A stretch of 54,313 nucleotides of DNA from Saliphagus infecundisoli. GTDB lineage: Archaea > Halobacteriota > Halobacteria > Halobacteriales > Natrialbaceae. The translations under genes were made by a program, and so were the position numbers. How positions within the stretch are numbered: position 1 is the stretch's first letter; the number at the start of each line of letters is the position of its first letter. Where the stretch lies: NCBI RefSeq assembly GCF_020177375.1, contig NZ_JAIWHV010000025.1:1-54313 (forward strand), given 5' to 3'. Of the stretch, positions 9,227-18,571 are shown in pieces. The notes beneath the pieces are model-generated. The model did not search any database and had not been told where the DNA came from. It was given only the letters and a program-made list of their open reading frames with translations.

Positions 9227-10618
9227 ATGTCAACAGATACAGAAATTGCAGAATCAACGGGATTAGCAAAGCGGCTGGGATTCTGGCACTTGTGGGCGAT
9301 CGGCGTTGGATCAGTGGTCGGTGACGGTATTTTCCTGCTACTGGGCGATGGGATTGCAACAGCGGGTCCGGCGGCTATCCTCGCATACGTACTGGCTGGG
9401 ATGTTCATGCTTTTCATCGCCCTCGCGGTGAGTGATCTCGCGGTCGGTCTGCCGAGTGCCGGCGCCATGTGGATTTGGGGACGGGAACTCCTTGGAGACT
9501 ATGCCGGATTCATTAGCGGACTCTCGTATGCCGTTGGATGGATAATCGCGGGCGGGAGTGTTGGCTTAGCATTAGGCCGGATCACTCAGTTTTTCGTTCC
9601 TGATCTAGGGGTACCAGCCGCAGTCTGGGGAATCCTCTTTGTGACGATTTTCGCGCTTATCCAGCTCGGTGGTGTGTTTCTGTCGAGCCGACTTCAGCTC
9701 GGCCTTGTACTCGTACTTGTGGGTATTGTCCTCATATTTGGCGTCAGCGCTATTCTCAATGGTAACTTCTCTCGAGAGCGTTTCTCGCCGTTCTTCGCGA
9801 CCGGCACTGGAAGCGTCTGGACTGCGATGGCATTTGGAATGTATGCTTATATGGGACCACTCACCCTCACTACAGGTGGGGACGAAGCGAAGAACGTTGA
9901 GGATATCCCTCGTGCGCTGGTTGTTTCGTGTCTGACATTCCTCTTTATCTATACGGTTGCGATGATTGGGATGGTCGGTCTCATGGGCTACGAGGAGTTC
10001 TCGGCGCTTGAATCGCCCTTCACGACGACCGCAGAGATGGTCTGGGGATCGAACGCTGCACTCATCATCAATTTCGCAGCGTGGATCGCAGCATTCACCA
10101 GTCTCTTCATGGGTACGATGTACTCTGCACCACGGATGCTCTACAAGATGGGCGAAATGAAGGTCCTACCTGATATCTTCGGACAGGTGTATGAGGAGAC
10201 GCGTGTTCCGCTCTTTTCAACTGTGTTCGTATGGGCCTGCAGCGTCATCCTGCTATTAGTAGCTCAATATGAACTACTGGACTATGCGCAACTCTCACTG
10301 CTACTGACGTTTGCGTGGCTTGTCACGTGGGCCATTGCGATTGTCGCCGCCGTCAAGTACCGTCGTGAACATCCTCGCCACGTTGCCAATCAGAACTGGA
10401 AACAGCCATTATTCCCGCTGTTTCCGGTGCTCGGGATGATAGGTGTCGCTGTTATCCTCTACGGTACGTTCTCGGGTGCCGTGACATCATTTGGCCTCGG
10501 AATCGTGTTCCTGATCGTCATCAGTGTAATCTACTATTTCTACGGCAGCCGGCGGATGGATAACGCTGACATTCCCACGGTGCTTGACTCCGAGCAGGAA
10601 CCGAGACCTGACGACTAA
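9227..10618 (+). CDS. APC-superfamily amino acid/amine permease
   Basis: 463-residue membrane transporter with about 12 hydrophobic helices, starting at ATG 9227 (MSTDTEIAESTGLAKRLGF). Helix 1 has the unwound APC pattern 'GVGSVVGDGIFLLLGDGI', and 'AAILAYVLAGMFMLFIALAVSDL' follows. The 'GGDEAKNVEDIPRAL' segment is the loop typical of the family after helix 6. It should bring an amino acid or polyamine into the cell by sodium or proton symport, or by exchange. The divergent aminotransferase gene suggests it supplies the substrate of this cluster. The last 20 residues are an acidic tail. Confidence 0.85.
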   Translation: MSTDTEIAESTGLAKRLGFWHLWAIGVGSVVGDGIFLLLGDGIATAGPAAILAYVLAGMFMLFIALAVSDLAVGLPSAGAMWIWGRELLGDYAGFISGLSYAVGWIIAGGSVGLALGRITQFFVPDLGVPAAVWGILFVTIFALIQLGGVFLSSRLQLGLVLVLVGIVLIFGVSAILNGNFSRERFSPFFATGTGSVWTAMAFGMYAYMGPLTLTTGGDEAKNVEDIPRALVVSCLTFLFIYTVAMIGMVGLMGYEEFSALESPFTTTAEMVWGSNAALIINFAAWIAAFTSLFMGTMYSAPRMLYKMGEMKVLPDIFGQVYEETRVPLFSTVFVWACSVILLLVAQYELLDYAQLSLLLTFAWLVTWAIAIVAAVKYRREHPRHVANQNWKQPLFPLFPVLGMIGVAVILYGTFSGAVTSFGLGIVFLIVISVIYYFYGSRRMDNADIPTVLDSEQEPRPDD

Positions 10619-10623
10619 CTCTT

Positions 10624-10865
10624 TCAGCCTGTAGATTGGGTTCTACTATCGCCAACAAACTCGGCCCAACGGCACCCTCTAACTGATATCCTGTCCTCTT
10701 CAAAGCTGACTGCCTCATCTCGCGTTTTGTGTGTTTCAGCCGCTAACATTGCTTCAAGTTCGGCTCGCTCGTCGGCAGACAATCGACAACGTACTCCTGA
10801 GTTCGTGATATGAGTGGGTTCAGAGGACGTCTGAATGCTACCGAGAGGCGAACTGAGGAGATGAA
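10624..10865 (-). pseudogene. Unrecognised relic reading frame
   Basis: In the ~330-bp gap before the McrB-like gene, the minus strand is open for about 80 codons and has haloarchaeal composition (for example 'LSADERAELEAMLAAETHK'), but no ATG or GTG at its front. It follows a TAA in frame. It could be the end of a lost gene or chance; no family is recognised. Confidence 0.25.
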
Positions 10866-10951
10866 CTTAGTCGTTCAAGGCTGAAGCGGCACTAGATCAC
10901 CTCTCTCTAGCCGAAAGATATGAATTATTATAGTGAGTGAACTCCGCTATC

Positions 10952-13900
10952 ATGGATATGTCCTTCTCTTCGGAACAAAGCCTGGGGGAAACACTTCATC
11001 AAATTCTCACCCGATATCCTTCACCAGCACAGATCGGGAAGGGCCGCGAGTACTACAAGATCAACGACGATCCGGATCTACACGATCTCATCAAGAATAC
11101 AAGCGAGGAAGCGGTGTCCAGTGTACTCGAAAGTACAGAACAGGAGTACAACGTTTCTTCCTCGCTCGGTCAGGGATCGATGAGTGATATTCCGTATATC
11201 CCGGTCGAACGTCCCGATGAGACCACAACTACGCAAAAAGGAATCTACATCGTCTACCTCTTCGACACCGATGCTGATCGACTCTATCTCACATTAAATC
11301 AGGGGGCGACGGAAGCCCAGCGTTGCTCGAGCCGGATATCCGGAAAACCGTACTCCCATACCATCCTTGAACGACATGCTGCCCAATACCGGGACTACAT
11401 TCGGCCACCAAATGGATTCCACCCGGAGGCAGCGAGGATCACATCGACTGTAACCCACGAAGGTAGCGAAGAAAACGTCCAACGGTCAGATATGTATAAC
11501 AGCGGTGCGATTCTCACAAAGGAATACTCCCTGGATGATCTCCAGAACGAAGACCAAATCAGAGCAGATTTGCTTGCCCTTGTCGATGTGTATGAGGAAC
11601 TCTTAGACCAACTATATAGTAACCCAGTGTATGACCCTGATAACCGAACTGTCTGGCAAATCTCTCCACTTACCGATCAAGAATGGGAAACGTGGAACAC
11701 TGAGAACATTGCAGTCATCCCCAACCAATCTGAAAACCCCACTAGTGAACTCCAGAACGGGGACATCGTAGTCGCTGGAACAGCGATTACAAATATCGAT
11801 GTTCCATTCGGTGTCGGACGTCTCATTTCATTCGACGTCCCGTCGGAGATACTCGATGACCTTCGTGACGGGCCTGACTTCGACCTATCCAATGACCAAC
11901 AGGTAGTCAGTGTCGATTGGTACCCATTTGGCGAAAAGGGAATCGCAGTCAACTGCCTTTCTGATGAGACGAACCTCTTTGCTGAGCTTCCAGATGATGA
12001 TCGCTCCAATCCAACGATCACCAAACTGCCTGCAGAGTTCAATCACTTCCTTGGATCAGCCATTCGTCGGCTTGTCGTAACCGATCTAGCGACAGATTTT
12101 GAGACAGAACTCGCGCAGATCGAATCCCATCTTTCTAACCACCAACAGACACCAACCATCTACCAAGTCCCGATCCCCACTGATCAAGGCCCGATTCATA
12201 CGAATTTCGACCGGACGGTTCTGGAGGGCGTCCCTCGAGAGGCGATCGAAGGCATCGTTAATATCCCGGTCGAGCAAGAGACGGTCCGTGTATGGGGAAA
12301 CCAGGAAGAAGAGCCAGCTGATGTTGGCGACTATCTCCTTTTTGCTGAGAGAGATGGACACCATGGTGGACGGTATACGACTCTAGCACGCATTGCTCAT
12401 TCGACAATCCTCGAGTCGGAACAGGCTGGTGAGTTCACCAATGCAGTCGGTTGGGGAGACGTAATTGATGAGGTCTACCCCCACGTAATGGTTCTCCAGC
12501 CGATCTACGAAGCTGATCTCGATCGCGAGTCCTTTTGGGATTCAATAGGCTACAAAGGATGGCCGAACGATACGTTCAGTGCAGTCAATTTCGATCGCAC
12601 GGAATCGACATTCAATGACGAATACGATTCCGTTGAGCAGTTCCTCGACTCTATCAAAGGACGCCAGATCTATCCTGCCGAAAGTCCCAGCGAATACGAC
12701 TCACTCGAACAGGCGGTAGCGGACATTGATACTCGTCTCCCTGTCGACAACAACTCCTGGCTCAGAAACCGAATTGGTGAAGCCGTTATCGAGGACTGGT
12801 CTGTGGCGCTCCCCGAATTCGAACCAACGGACACGGTCTCGTCTGACACCGAAGCAACGTTAGACCAACTCCGCCTCGTATATCAGTCTATAGAACCAGG
12901 GTTATCGACACAGTCAGACCAACTCGGAACAGGAATACTCGATCCACTCTCACCCGAACAAACGCTCTTCCTGGGCTGGATTCATCTCATCCAGACCGAT
13001 TTGGACATCACTGAAGGGCGTCTCACCCCGCCTCAATTAGACAGCATTCTCAATGAAACCTACACCTCTCCAGAGAATCCCACTGACATCTCCGAGACAG
13101 AGCATCCACTGATAACCCATCTTCGAACTGCCGAGCCAACCGTCTACAAGACTACAGCACCGCCAGAATACTGGGTGGCCTCGGTCGAATATGGCTCAAT
13201 ATCGTTCGAACACGGCCATGAAGATCGTTGGGAGAGATTGGAGTCGGGCGACGTTGCAATAATTCATTCTCGATCGAAGCCATCGAACCCTGGGTTGGGG
13301 GACCAACCAGGTGGGATTATCGGCGTTGGAATTTTCGGCGACAAATTCGAGAAAGATGAGCCGTGGTGGTGGGATGAACACCACGACGGAGAAGAGTTCT
13401 CCATGCTTGCGAAATTTGATCGGCTCTTTCTCACTGGAGATATTGGCGCCATCGACACTGCCACTGGTATCTCTGAGAAGACCCGCTCTGACATCGAGCA
13501 GGAAATCGCCGCACTCACGGTGGACTGTTTGCCGATCGATGAGGCCAACCGGCTATGCAAACGCGTCTCCGGCAAAGGATTCCCTGCTCAATCGATGTAT
13601 GGGACCTTCCGTACCGACGATGATGAAATCGACTATGAGCGCCCACGCGCCCTCATCGCGGCGATGGCCGATGATCTGACCGAAGTCCCAACAATCAATT
13701 CCCACAAGCCCTTCCAGAGCACGCTTCCCAACGATATTCTCGAAGACCTTCATTTCCAAGACGATCTCGGCGAGCAGATTCTCGAACAGATCTCGACCGC
13801 GCTTCAGTCCGATAAACACGTACTTCTCACAGGACCGCCCGGAACTGGAAAGACGGAGATCGCTGAACGGGTCTGCGAGCACCTCGCCGACTCTCACCCT

Positions 13901-14746
13901 TACCTCTATTCCGACTTCGAGATGACGACAGCGACGGCCGATTGGTCGACGTTCGATACCGTCGGTGGCTACATGCCGACCGAATCCGGCGAGAACACTG
14001 ACGACCTCTCCTTCACTCCCGGAATCGTTCTCAACCGACTCAAGGATCGCCAGCGAGGCATCCAGTCAAACGATCTCCTCGTCGTCGACGAACTCAACCG
14101 CGCGGATATCGACAAAGCGTTCGGACAATTGTTCACGCTTCTCTCTGGACAGTCCGTCCAGTTACCGTACACCGTCGACGGAGACGAAGTCGAATTAACG
14201 ACACACGACGACGTCGACGGACTCGCTGCATCCAACCAGTTCGTCGTCCCCAACTCGTGGCGTCTCTTTGCAACGATGAACGCCTACGATAAGACGTCAC
14301 TCTACGAGATGAGCTATGCGTTCATGCGCCGCTTTGCGTTCGTTCGGGTTCCGGCGCCTGACCTCGAGGAGATTGCCTCAGAGAGTGACGATCCAGCCAC
14401 TGATCTCATCTTCGACTATGCCGACGTCTGGGACCTCGATATCAGTCACGAACAAGCCGATGCAGTTGGACATGTCTGGCTGAACACCAACACTGCCGTT
14501 GAGGAGCGTGCCATCGGCCCAGCGATCATCAAGGACGTTCTCCAGTATGTCACCCTCCACCCGGAGGATGACCTCGGATATCACCTCACGCAAGCCGTTA
14601 TCAGCTACATCTTCCCGCAGCTAGAGGGGGTCCCAAAGCGCAAAACCATCGTTCGGAAACTCACAAAGGTCCCGGAGATTGACCAGGACCTCCTCAAAGG
14701 GGCTGCCCAAGAAATGCTCCAGGTATCACTCGCTGAAAATGAATAG
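10952..14746 (+). CDS. McrB-like AAA+ restriction motor with DNA-reader domains
   Basis: 1,264 residues from ATG 10952 (a GTG lies five codons upstream). The N-terminus is an MrcB_N/DUF3578-type domain ('KGIYIVYLFD', 'RLYLTLNQGATEAQ'). A long middle has two PUA/EVE-looking segments: around 'VRVWGNQEEEPADVGDYLLF' and around 'PEYWVASVEYGSI' to 'GGIIGVGIFGDKF'. The C-terminal motor has Walker A 'GPPGTGKTE' (about residue 962), Walker B 'LLVVDELNRAD' (about 1045), the McrB-type 'ATMNAYDKTSLYEM' and an arginine-rich 'AFMRRFAFV'. McrB proteins translocate DNA after recognising modified bases and hand it to McrC. The McrC-like gene overlaps the 3' end by 8 nt. Reader specificity is unknown. Confidence 0.85.
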   Translation: MDMSFSSEQSLGETLHQILTRYPSPAQIGKGREYYKINDDPDLHDLIKNTSEEAVSSVLESTEQEYNVSSSLGQGSMSDIPYIPVERPDETTTTQKGIYIVYLFDTDADRLYLTLNQGATEAQRCSSRISGKPYSHTILERHAAQYRDYIRPPNGFHPEAARITSTVTHEGSEENVQRSDMYNSGAILTKEYSLDDLQNEDQIRADLLALVDVYEELLDQLYSNPVYDPDNRTVWQISPLTDQEWETWNTENIAVIPNQSENPTSELQNGDIVVAGTAITNIDVPFGVGRLISFDVPSEILDDLRDGPDFDLSNDQQVVSVDWYPFGEKGIAVNCLSDETNLFAELPDDDRSNPTITKLPAEFNHFLGSAIRRLVVTDLATDFETELAQIESHLSNHQQTPTIYQVPIPTDQGPIHTNFDRTVLEGVPREAIEGIVNIPVEQETVRVWGNQEEEPADVGDYLLFAERDGHHGGRYTTLARIAHSTILESEQAGEFTNAVGWGDVIDEVYPHVMVLQPIYEADLDRESFWDSIGYKGWPNDTFSAVNFDRTESTFNDEYDSVEQFLDSIKGRQIYPAESPSEYDSLEQAVADIDTRLPVDNNSWLRNRIGEAVIEDWSVALPEFEPTDTVSSDTEATLDQLRLVYQSIEPGLSTQSDQLGTGILDPLSPEQTLFLGWIHLIQTDLDITEGRLTPPQLDSILNETYTSPENPTDISETEHPLITHLRTAEPTVYKTTAPPEYWVASVEYGSISFEHGHEDRWERLESGDVAIIHSRSKPSNPGLGDQPGGIIGVGIFGDKFEKDEPWWWDEHHDGEEFSMLAKFDRLFLTGDIGAIDTATGISEKTRSDIEQEIAALTVDCLPIDEANRLCKRVSGKGFPAQSMYGTFRTDDDEIDYERPRALIAAMADDLTEVPTINSHKPFQSTLPNDILEDLHFQDDLGEQILEQISTALQSDKHVLLTGPPGTGKTEIAERVCEHLADSHPYLYSDFEMTTATADWSTFDTVGGYMPTESGENTDDLSFTPGIVLNRLKDRQRGIQSNDLLVVDELNRADIDKAFGQLFTLLSGQSVQLPYTVDGDEVELTTHDDVDGLAASNQFVVPNSWRLFATMNAYDKTSLYEMSYAFMRRFAFVRVPAPDLEEIASESDDPATDLIFDYADVWDLDISHEQADAVGHVWLNTNTAVEERAIGPAIIKDVLQYVTLHPEDDLGYHLTQAVISYIFPQLEGVPKRKTIVRKLTKVPEIDQDLLKGAAQEMLQVSLAENE

Positions 14747-16091
14747 AGACGAACTCCTCGGCCAACTCACTGAGGATATTCTCGCGTATGCGATGCGTGG
14801 ATCCTTTCCGGAGCAAGAGTTAGCTCGGTCGATCAAACCGGAGCAACTGGATGAGCGATTCGAGGAGTACGAACTCCTCCTCGATCTTCATTTCATCCTG
14901 CAGGACGACGTCGTCGAGTTCGTCAGGGAACTCTCTGCACAACTCCGGAGTATCCGTACTGAGACTCAGACGACTTCCCGAACGCGGAGAGGGACTATCG
15001 ACGGTCGAATCAACTGGGGTGCCACCATCAAAAAGCGCTACTCACAGTACCCACAGGACAACTCGATCTTCGTCTGCGATAATCGATCCGAGAACTACGA
15101 TATCCCGGAGAACATCGTTCTCAAGCGGCTCATCTCGATTATTCATCGGACGATCCGAGAAGCGGAGGAATACCTCCGAGCCGATTACGACTGGGTCAGT
15201 GAGACCTGGAAGGGAAGTAACGATCTGATTGACGAACTCCAACGAATCGTCGAGCGGAACGTCCACGTTCGTCGCATCCGCGATCCTGACACCTACGAAC
15301 CGACAGAGCGGATGTTAACCACGGCTGCGGACTCTCGACACGAGGTGTACCGACAGGCTGCTTCACTCCTCAAATTTCGTCAGCGGCTGCTCAGTGGTGA
15401 GGCAGACGAGATCCGTCGATTACTCGAACAGACCGCCATCGCTCCGGACGATACCGATTCGTTGTTCGAACTCTTCGTCCTCTTCCGATTCATCGCCACT
15501 ATCGAAGAGCTACGAGAGAGTGGTCCTCGGTTCCAAACGATCGCTACTGATCGCCAGGAGGTGGCCCGATTCGAGGGTGAGAAAGAGATCGTCCTCTACC
15601 ACGACAACTCTGCCCGTGATCGAGATCTCTCCTTTGTTGCCGTCCCTGACGAAACCGAGGCAGCTCCATCGCGAACAGAGCAGGTCCAACTCGTCGCAAA
15701 GGAGATCGCTGGCAACTACTTTCAGAAGGAGTTCGAGGATCACACTGGCCGGCCCGATATCATCGTCCTCGAGATCATCTCTGAGGAATCGGGCGACCAT
15801 GAGTATCTCATCACCGAAATCAAAAACAGCGCTAACGAGGGCACGATCCGACGAGGCATCAAAGAAACGCTCGAGTACCTCGCCTTTTTGCGTCTCAACG
15901 AAGAGTACGTGTTCGGACGTGAGGATGGCGAGTACTTCGGATCAGGGGGAAACGGGCTGCTTGTCGTTCAAGATCTTCAGAACGAGACCGCCTCGCTCGA
16001 CGAGCAGCATGAGAACGAGAGCGAGATCAAGATCCTGCAGGCCTCGGAATTGGAAGAGAAGTTGATGCAGGTGCTCGAGCCGAAAATCTAA
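14739..16091 (+). CDS. McrC-like nuclease subunit
   Basis: 450 residues; its ATG (14739) lies inside the end of the McrB-like gene, so the pair is co-translated. The middle has 'GRINWGATIKKR' and 'NYDIPENIVLKRLI', resembling the conserved region before the nuclease in McrC/DUF2357-type proteins. The C-terminal third holds a PD-(D/E)XK site: 'GRPDIIVLEI' (Asp about 339) and 'YLITEIKNSAN' (E-x-K about 360-362), followed by 'RRGIKETLEYLAFLR'. It should cut DNA when driven by the neighbouring AAA+ protein. It is not a close copy of E. coli McrC. Confidence 0.78.
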   Translation: MNRDELLGQLTEDILAYAMRGSFPEQELARSIKPEQLDERFEEYELLLDLHFILQDDVVEFVRELSAQLRSIRTETQTTSRTRRGTIDGRINWGATIKKRYSQYPQDNSIFVCDNRSENYDIPENIVLKRLISIIHRTIREAEEYLRADYDWVSETWKGSNDLIDELQRIVERNVHVRRIRDPDTYEPTERMLTTAADSRHEVYRQAASLLKFRQRLLSGEADEIRRLLEQTAIAPDDTDSLFELFVLFRFIATIEELRESGPRFQTIATDRQEVARFEGEKEIVLYHDNSARDRDLSFVAVPDETEAAPSRTEQVQLVAKEIAGNYFQKEFEDHTGRPDIIVLEIISEESGDHEYLITEIKNSANEGTIRRGIKETLEYLAFLRLNEEYVFGREDGEYFGSGGNGLLVVQDLQNETASLDEQHENESEIKILQASELEEKLMQVLEPKI

Positions 16092-16198
16092 CCACCAAGC
16101 CTCGAACTGACTCCTGGCAGACCATACCTCTCCAGAGAAAGGTCCTTCAGTCCTCTTCGATCGGAATATACACCTCTCATCGGCCTGTGGGCTCTGTT

Positions 16199-16477
16199 AT
16201 GGCGAAAACGACTGATGACCTTCGCAACGAGATCCGTCAAGCAGTGGGACGCCACGAACGAATCGAATCGACGGCGTTCACCAAAGAAGCCCTCGCTGCG
16301 ATCTGTGATGCGGTCGGCTACGAAATCGACGACGTAACTCTTCCACCAAAAGCACAGATGCGTGCAGGTATTCTCTGGACACTCGATCTAGTTGATGACG
16401 ATGATCGTGAAAACGGGACTCGCCCCTTCCGAAAAAGCGAACTCCAATCAATCGCCGCTGCCCTCGATGCGTCGTAA
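16199..16477 (+). CDS. Small acidic protein next to McrBC
   Basis: 92 residues from ATG 16199 (MAKTTDDLRNEI). It appears all-helical with no metal, membrane or signal motifs; 'FTKEALAAICDAVGYEIDDVTLPPK' and 'FRKSELQSIAAALDAS' look like two helical repeats that could fold as a small DNA- or protein-binding domain. It follows the McrC-like gene by about 107 bp on the same strand, so it may be an accessory of that system. I do not recognise the family. Confidence 0.6.
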   Translation: MAKTTDDLRNEIRQAVGRHERIESTAFTKEALAAICDAVGYEIDDVTLPPKAQMRAGILWTLDLVDDDDRENGTRPFRKSELQSIAAALDAS

Positions 16478-16635
16478 ACCGTCGAAGACGAATCAAAGGG
16501 AACACTACTTCGAACAGACGTCTGCGTCCTTGCAACGGTTGACTAAATTACGACAGACGACACGAAATAATATCGGTCTACCGGAGCACTACTCCTAGAC
16601 GTATTTCATCACTTCGACTAAACAGGACCCGCTAT

Positions 16636-17499
16636 TCAGTGCTGGTCCATCGGTGGTTTTCCGACGGCTAACCAATGCGCACCAATCAGATCTGTCTCTG
16701 CTTCCAATCGCTTGTGCTTGGCATCGATTCCGTCGGGTGCTGAATACGAAAATAGGAGTTTGTTTCGTCGGTTTCGTTTGTGGGTTTTGAGCCGAGACCG
16801 AAGGTTCGCACTTTCACCGATATACGTGAGTGGATGTGGTGACGTCGAATCCCATATTCGATACACGCCGTTGGTAGCAGGGACGGTGGTACTTACTTCT
16901 GCGAGTTCGAGAGGTTCGGACCACTTCAGTCCCATCCAATCAACTGCTGTTGGATCCTCATATGACTGCCACTCTAATGGTGCAATTCCTGGTTCAGCAT
17001 ACGGCTCAGCTTTTCCCTCCGGTAATAGGCCCCCTCGGTTCTCGTTTTTGCTATAACTGGACATCGTATAACCTGGAATGATACGGCTAAACGCACCTGT
17101 TGGGCTTTTCCCGACTGCACGTCGGTAACTCGCGATCAAAGCGGCCTCGAGCGATTTTCGAGTTGCTTTATCCGTTGCCTCGTCCGGTGTGATGTACGAT
17201 ACTTCAAATGTAGGACCGTCCTCTTGTCGAACCGCCCACATACAGGGCGCCCCTACGTGAGGGTCTCGATATGGCATCTCACCTGCGTAAGCACCCCGTG
17301 CAAGCGCCATAACTCGTCCGCGTACACTCCGACCTGTTTCTCCTATGTATTCAAGTCCCTCTCGTTCGACATGACGTACTCGATACAACCCTTCGTCTGT
17401 TGGAATTTCGGATAACTCCTCGTCTTCTGGGTTGAGGGATAACCATGGTGACCACTCAAATCCGAGCCAATCACGGTTCTCAAAACCGACCCAGTCCAT
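16636..17499 (-). CDS. Protein with two GIY-YIG-type nuclease domains
   Basis: 287 residues made of an internal duplication. Domain 1 has 'EGLYRVRHVEREGLEYIGET', an Arg-rich helix 'SVRGRVMALARG' and the Glu helix 'KSLEAALIASYRR'. Domain 2 (about 194-287) has 'NGVYRIWDSTSPHPLTYIGE', 'NLRSRLKTHKRN' and 'HKRLEAETDLIGAHW'. Each is preceded by a similar Trp-rich lead ('DWLGFEWSPWLSL' and 'DWMGLKWSEPLEL'). GIY-YIG domains cut DNA with a Tyr-Arg-Glu site; both copies appear to keep these residues. It starts 69 bp from the divergent GIY-YIG-like gene, so the two probably share a control region. Confidence 0.75.
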   Translation of the reverse strand: MDWVGFENRDWLGFEWSPWLSLNPEDEELSEIPTDEGLYRVRHVEREGLEYIGETGRSVRGRVMALARGAYAGEMPYRDPHVGAPCMWAVRQEDGPTFEVSYITPDEATDKATRKSLEAALIASYRRAVGKSPTGAFSRIIPGYTMSSYSKNENRGGLLPEGKAEPYAEPGIAPLEWQSYEDPTAVDWMGLKWSEPLELAEVSTTVPATNGVYRIWDSTSPHPLTYIGESANLRSRLKTHKRNRRNKLLFSYSAPDGIDAKHKRLEAETDLIGAHWLAVGKPPMDQH

Positions 17500-17568
17500 G
17501 GTAAGGGTCTCTCACCCTGGATAATAAAGTCACCAAACGTTTTTCGGATAGGAAAAAGACCTCCTCTC

Positions 17569-18279
17569 ATGGGCCGTCAAGGCGACATAGATCATCTTTA
17601 CAGCCTACTTGAGCAGTTAGAGGATCAAATCAATGGTCCATATCGGTTATCCAATTGCAATGGCCGAATGAATTGGCCAGACCGAGGAATTTATATCTTC
17701 TTTGCCTCGGATGAAAGCCGGACGGCAACCGACTATCGGCGAATCACTCGTATTGGTACTCATGCAGTCTCAATCGATAGCGGCACCTCGCTTTGGAATC
17801 GGCTGATCGCTCACCGTGGGACTTTCAGCGGAATGTACGCTGACGGAGGAAATCACCGCGGATCTGTGTTTCGTCTCCGTGTGGGGGAAGCAATGATCGA
17901 ACGGAATGGATTGCACGATGACTATCCTAACTGGGCACAGGGGTCCTCGGCTGGGAGTGAAATCCGAAACCAAGAACTGGAGCATGAGCGCCGCGTGAGT
18001 CAATATATTCGAGACCTTCCGTTCCTCTGGGTAGAGGTTGATGACGATCCTGGACCAGACAGTGATCGGGCCCATCTCGAGAGAAATATGATCGCTCTCT
18101 TGAGTAACTATGATAAAACCCCGATCGATCCGCGAGATCCTTCTTGGTTAGGGAAGCATAGCCCCAATGAGACAATCCGAAGGTCTGGCCTCTGGAACGT
18201 TGATTGTGTCACGGCAGACCACGACCCGTCGTTTTTCGATCTGTTAGAAACTTATCTCAATAAAACATCGCCCGTTTGA
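17569..18279 (+). CDS. Divergent GIY-YIG-like nuclease
   Basis: 236 residues. 'WPDRGIYIFFASDESR' and 'RITRIGTHAVS' resemble the two GIY and YIG strands, 'SLWNRLIAHRG' the following Arg helix, and 'AHLERNMIALLSNYDK' the catalytic Glu helix with a trailing Asn. The end carries 'SWLGKHSPNETIRRSGLWNV'. This order supports a GIY-YIG fold with a long insert between strand 3 and the Glu helix. It is divergent from the tandem GIY-YIG gene and lies within the McrBC island. A defence role is an inference from context. Confidence 0.65.
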   Translation: MGRQGDIDHLYSLLEQLEDQINGPYRLSNCNGRMNWPDRGIYIFFASDESRTATDYRRITRIGTHAVSIDSGTSLWNRLIAHRGTFSGMYADGGNHRGSVFRLRVGEAMIERNGLHDDYPNWAQGSSAGSEIRNQELEHERRVSQYIRDLPFLWVEVDDDPGPDSDRAHLERNMIALLSNYDKTPIDPRDPSWLGKHSPNETIRRSGLWNVDCVTADHDPSFFDLLETYLNKTSPV

Positions 18280-18571
18280 TTGTATTGGGTCACAAAAACT
18301 CAGTCATTTCGACAATCTCCGAATTCGTATGCTTTATACTTATCTTTTTTATCTGACTTTTGCGATTTGTTGCACTAACACCGGAAGTAGTGGTGTTACA
18401 CGGACTCTGTTGTCGTGTCCAATAGCTCTACAAAGCCGGCTTCAACACCAACTGATTTTTCGACTATGAACTCTTCTGCTGATCCCTATCAGTTGGCACG
18501 ATGGCCGTGCAATTTCAACCGGTTGATGCCCTATTCTGAAGAACATGCTTACAGAGATCGTCGACAGAGCC
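18280..18571. other. Intergenic gap, nothing recognised
   Basis: About 290 bp between two 3' ends (GIY-YIG-like gene and PD-(D/E)XK gene). The first part is T-rich (for example 'CTTATCTTTTTTATCTG' near 18340), which could end transcription of the upstream gene. No gene remnant is recognised. Confidence 0.4.

Noticed and set aside
10952-16091. Assignment to the coiled-coil McrBC variants (CoCoNuT type)
   Set aside because: No long coiled-coil McrC extension and no TerY-type accessory genes are visible.
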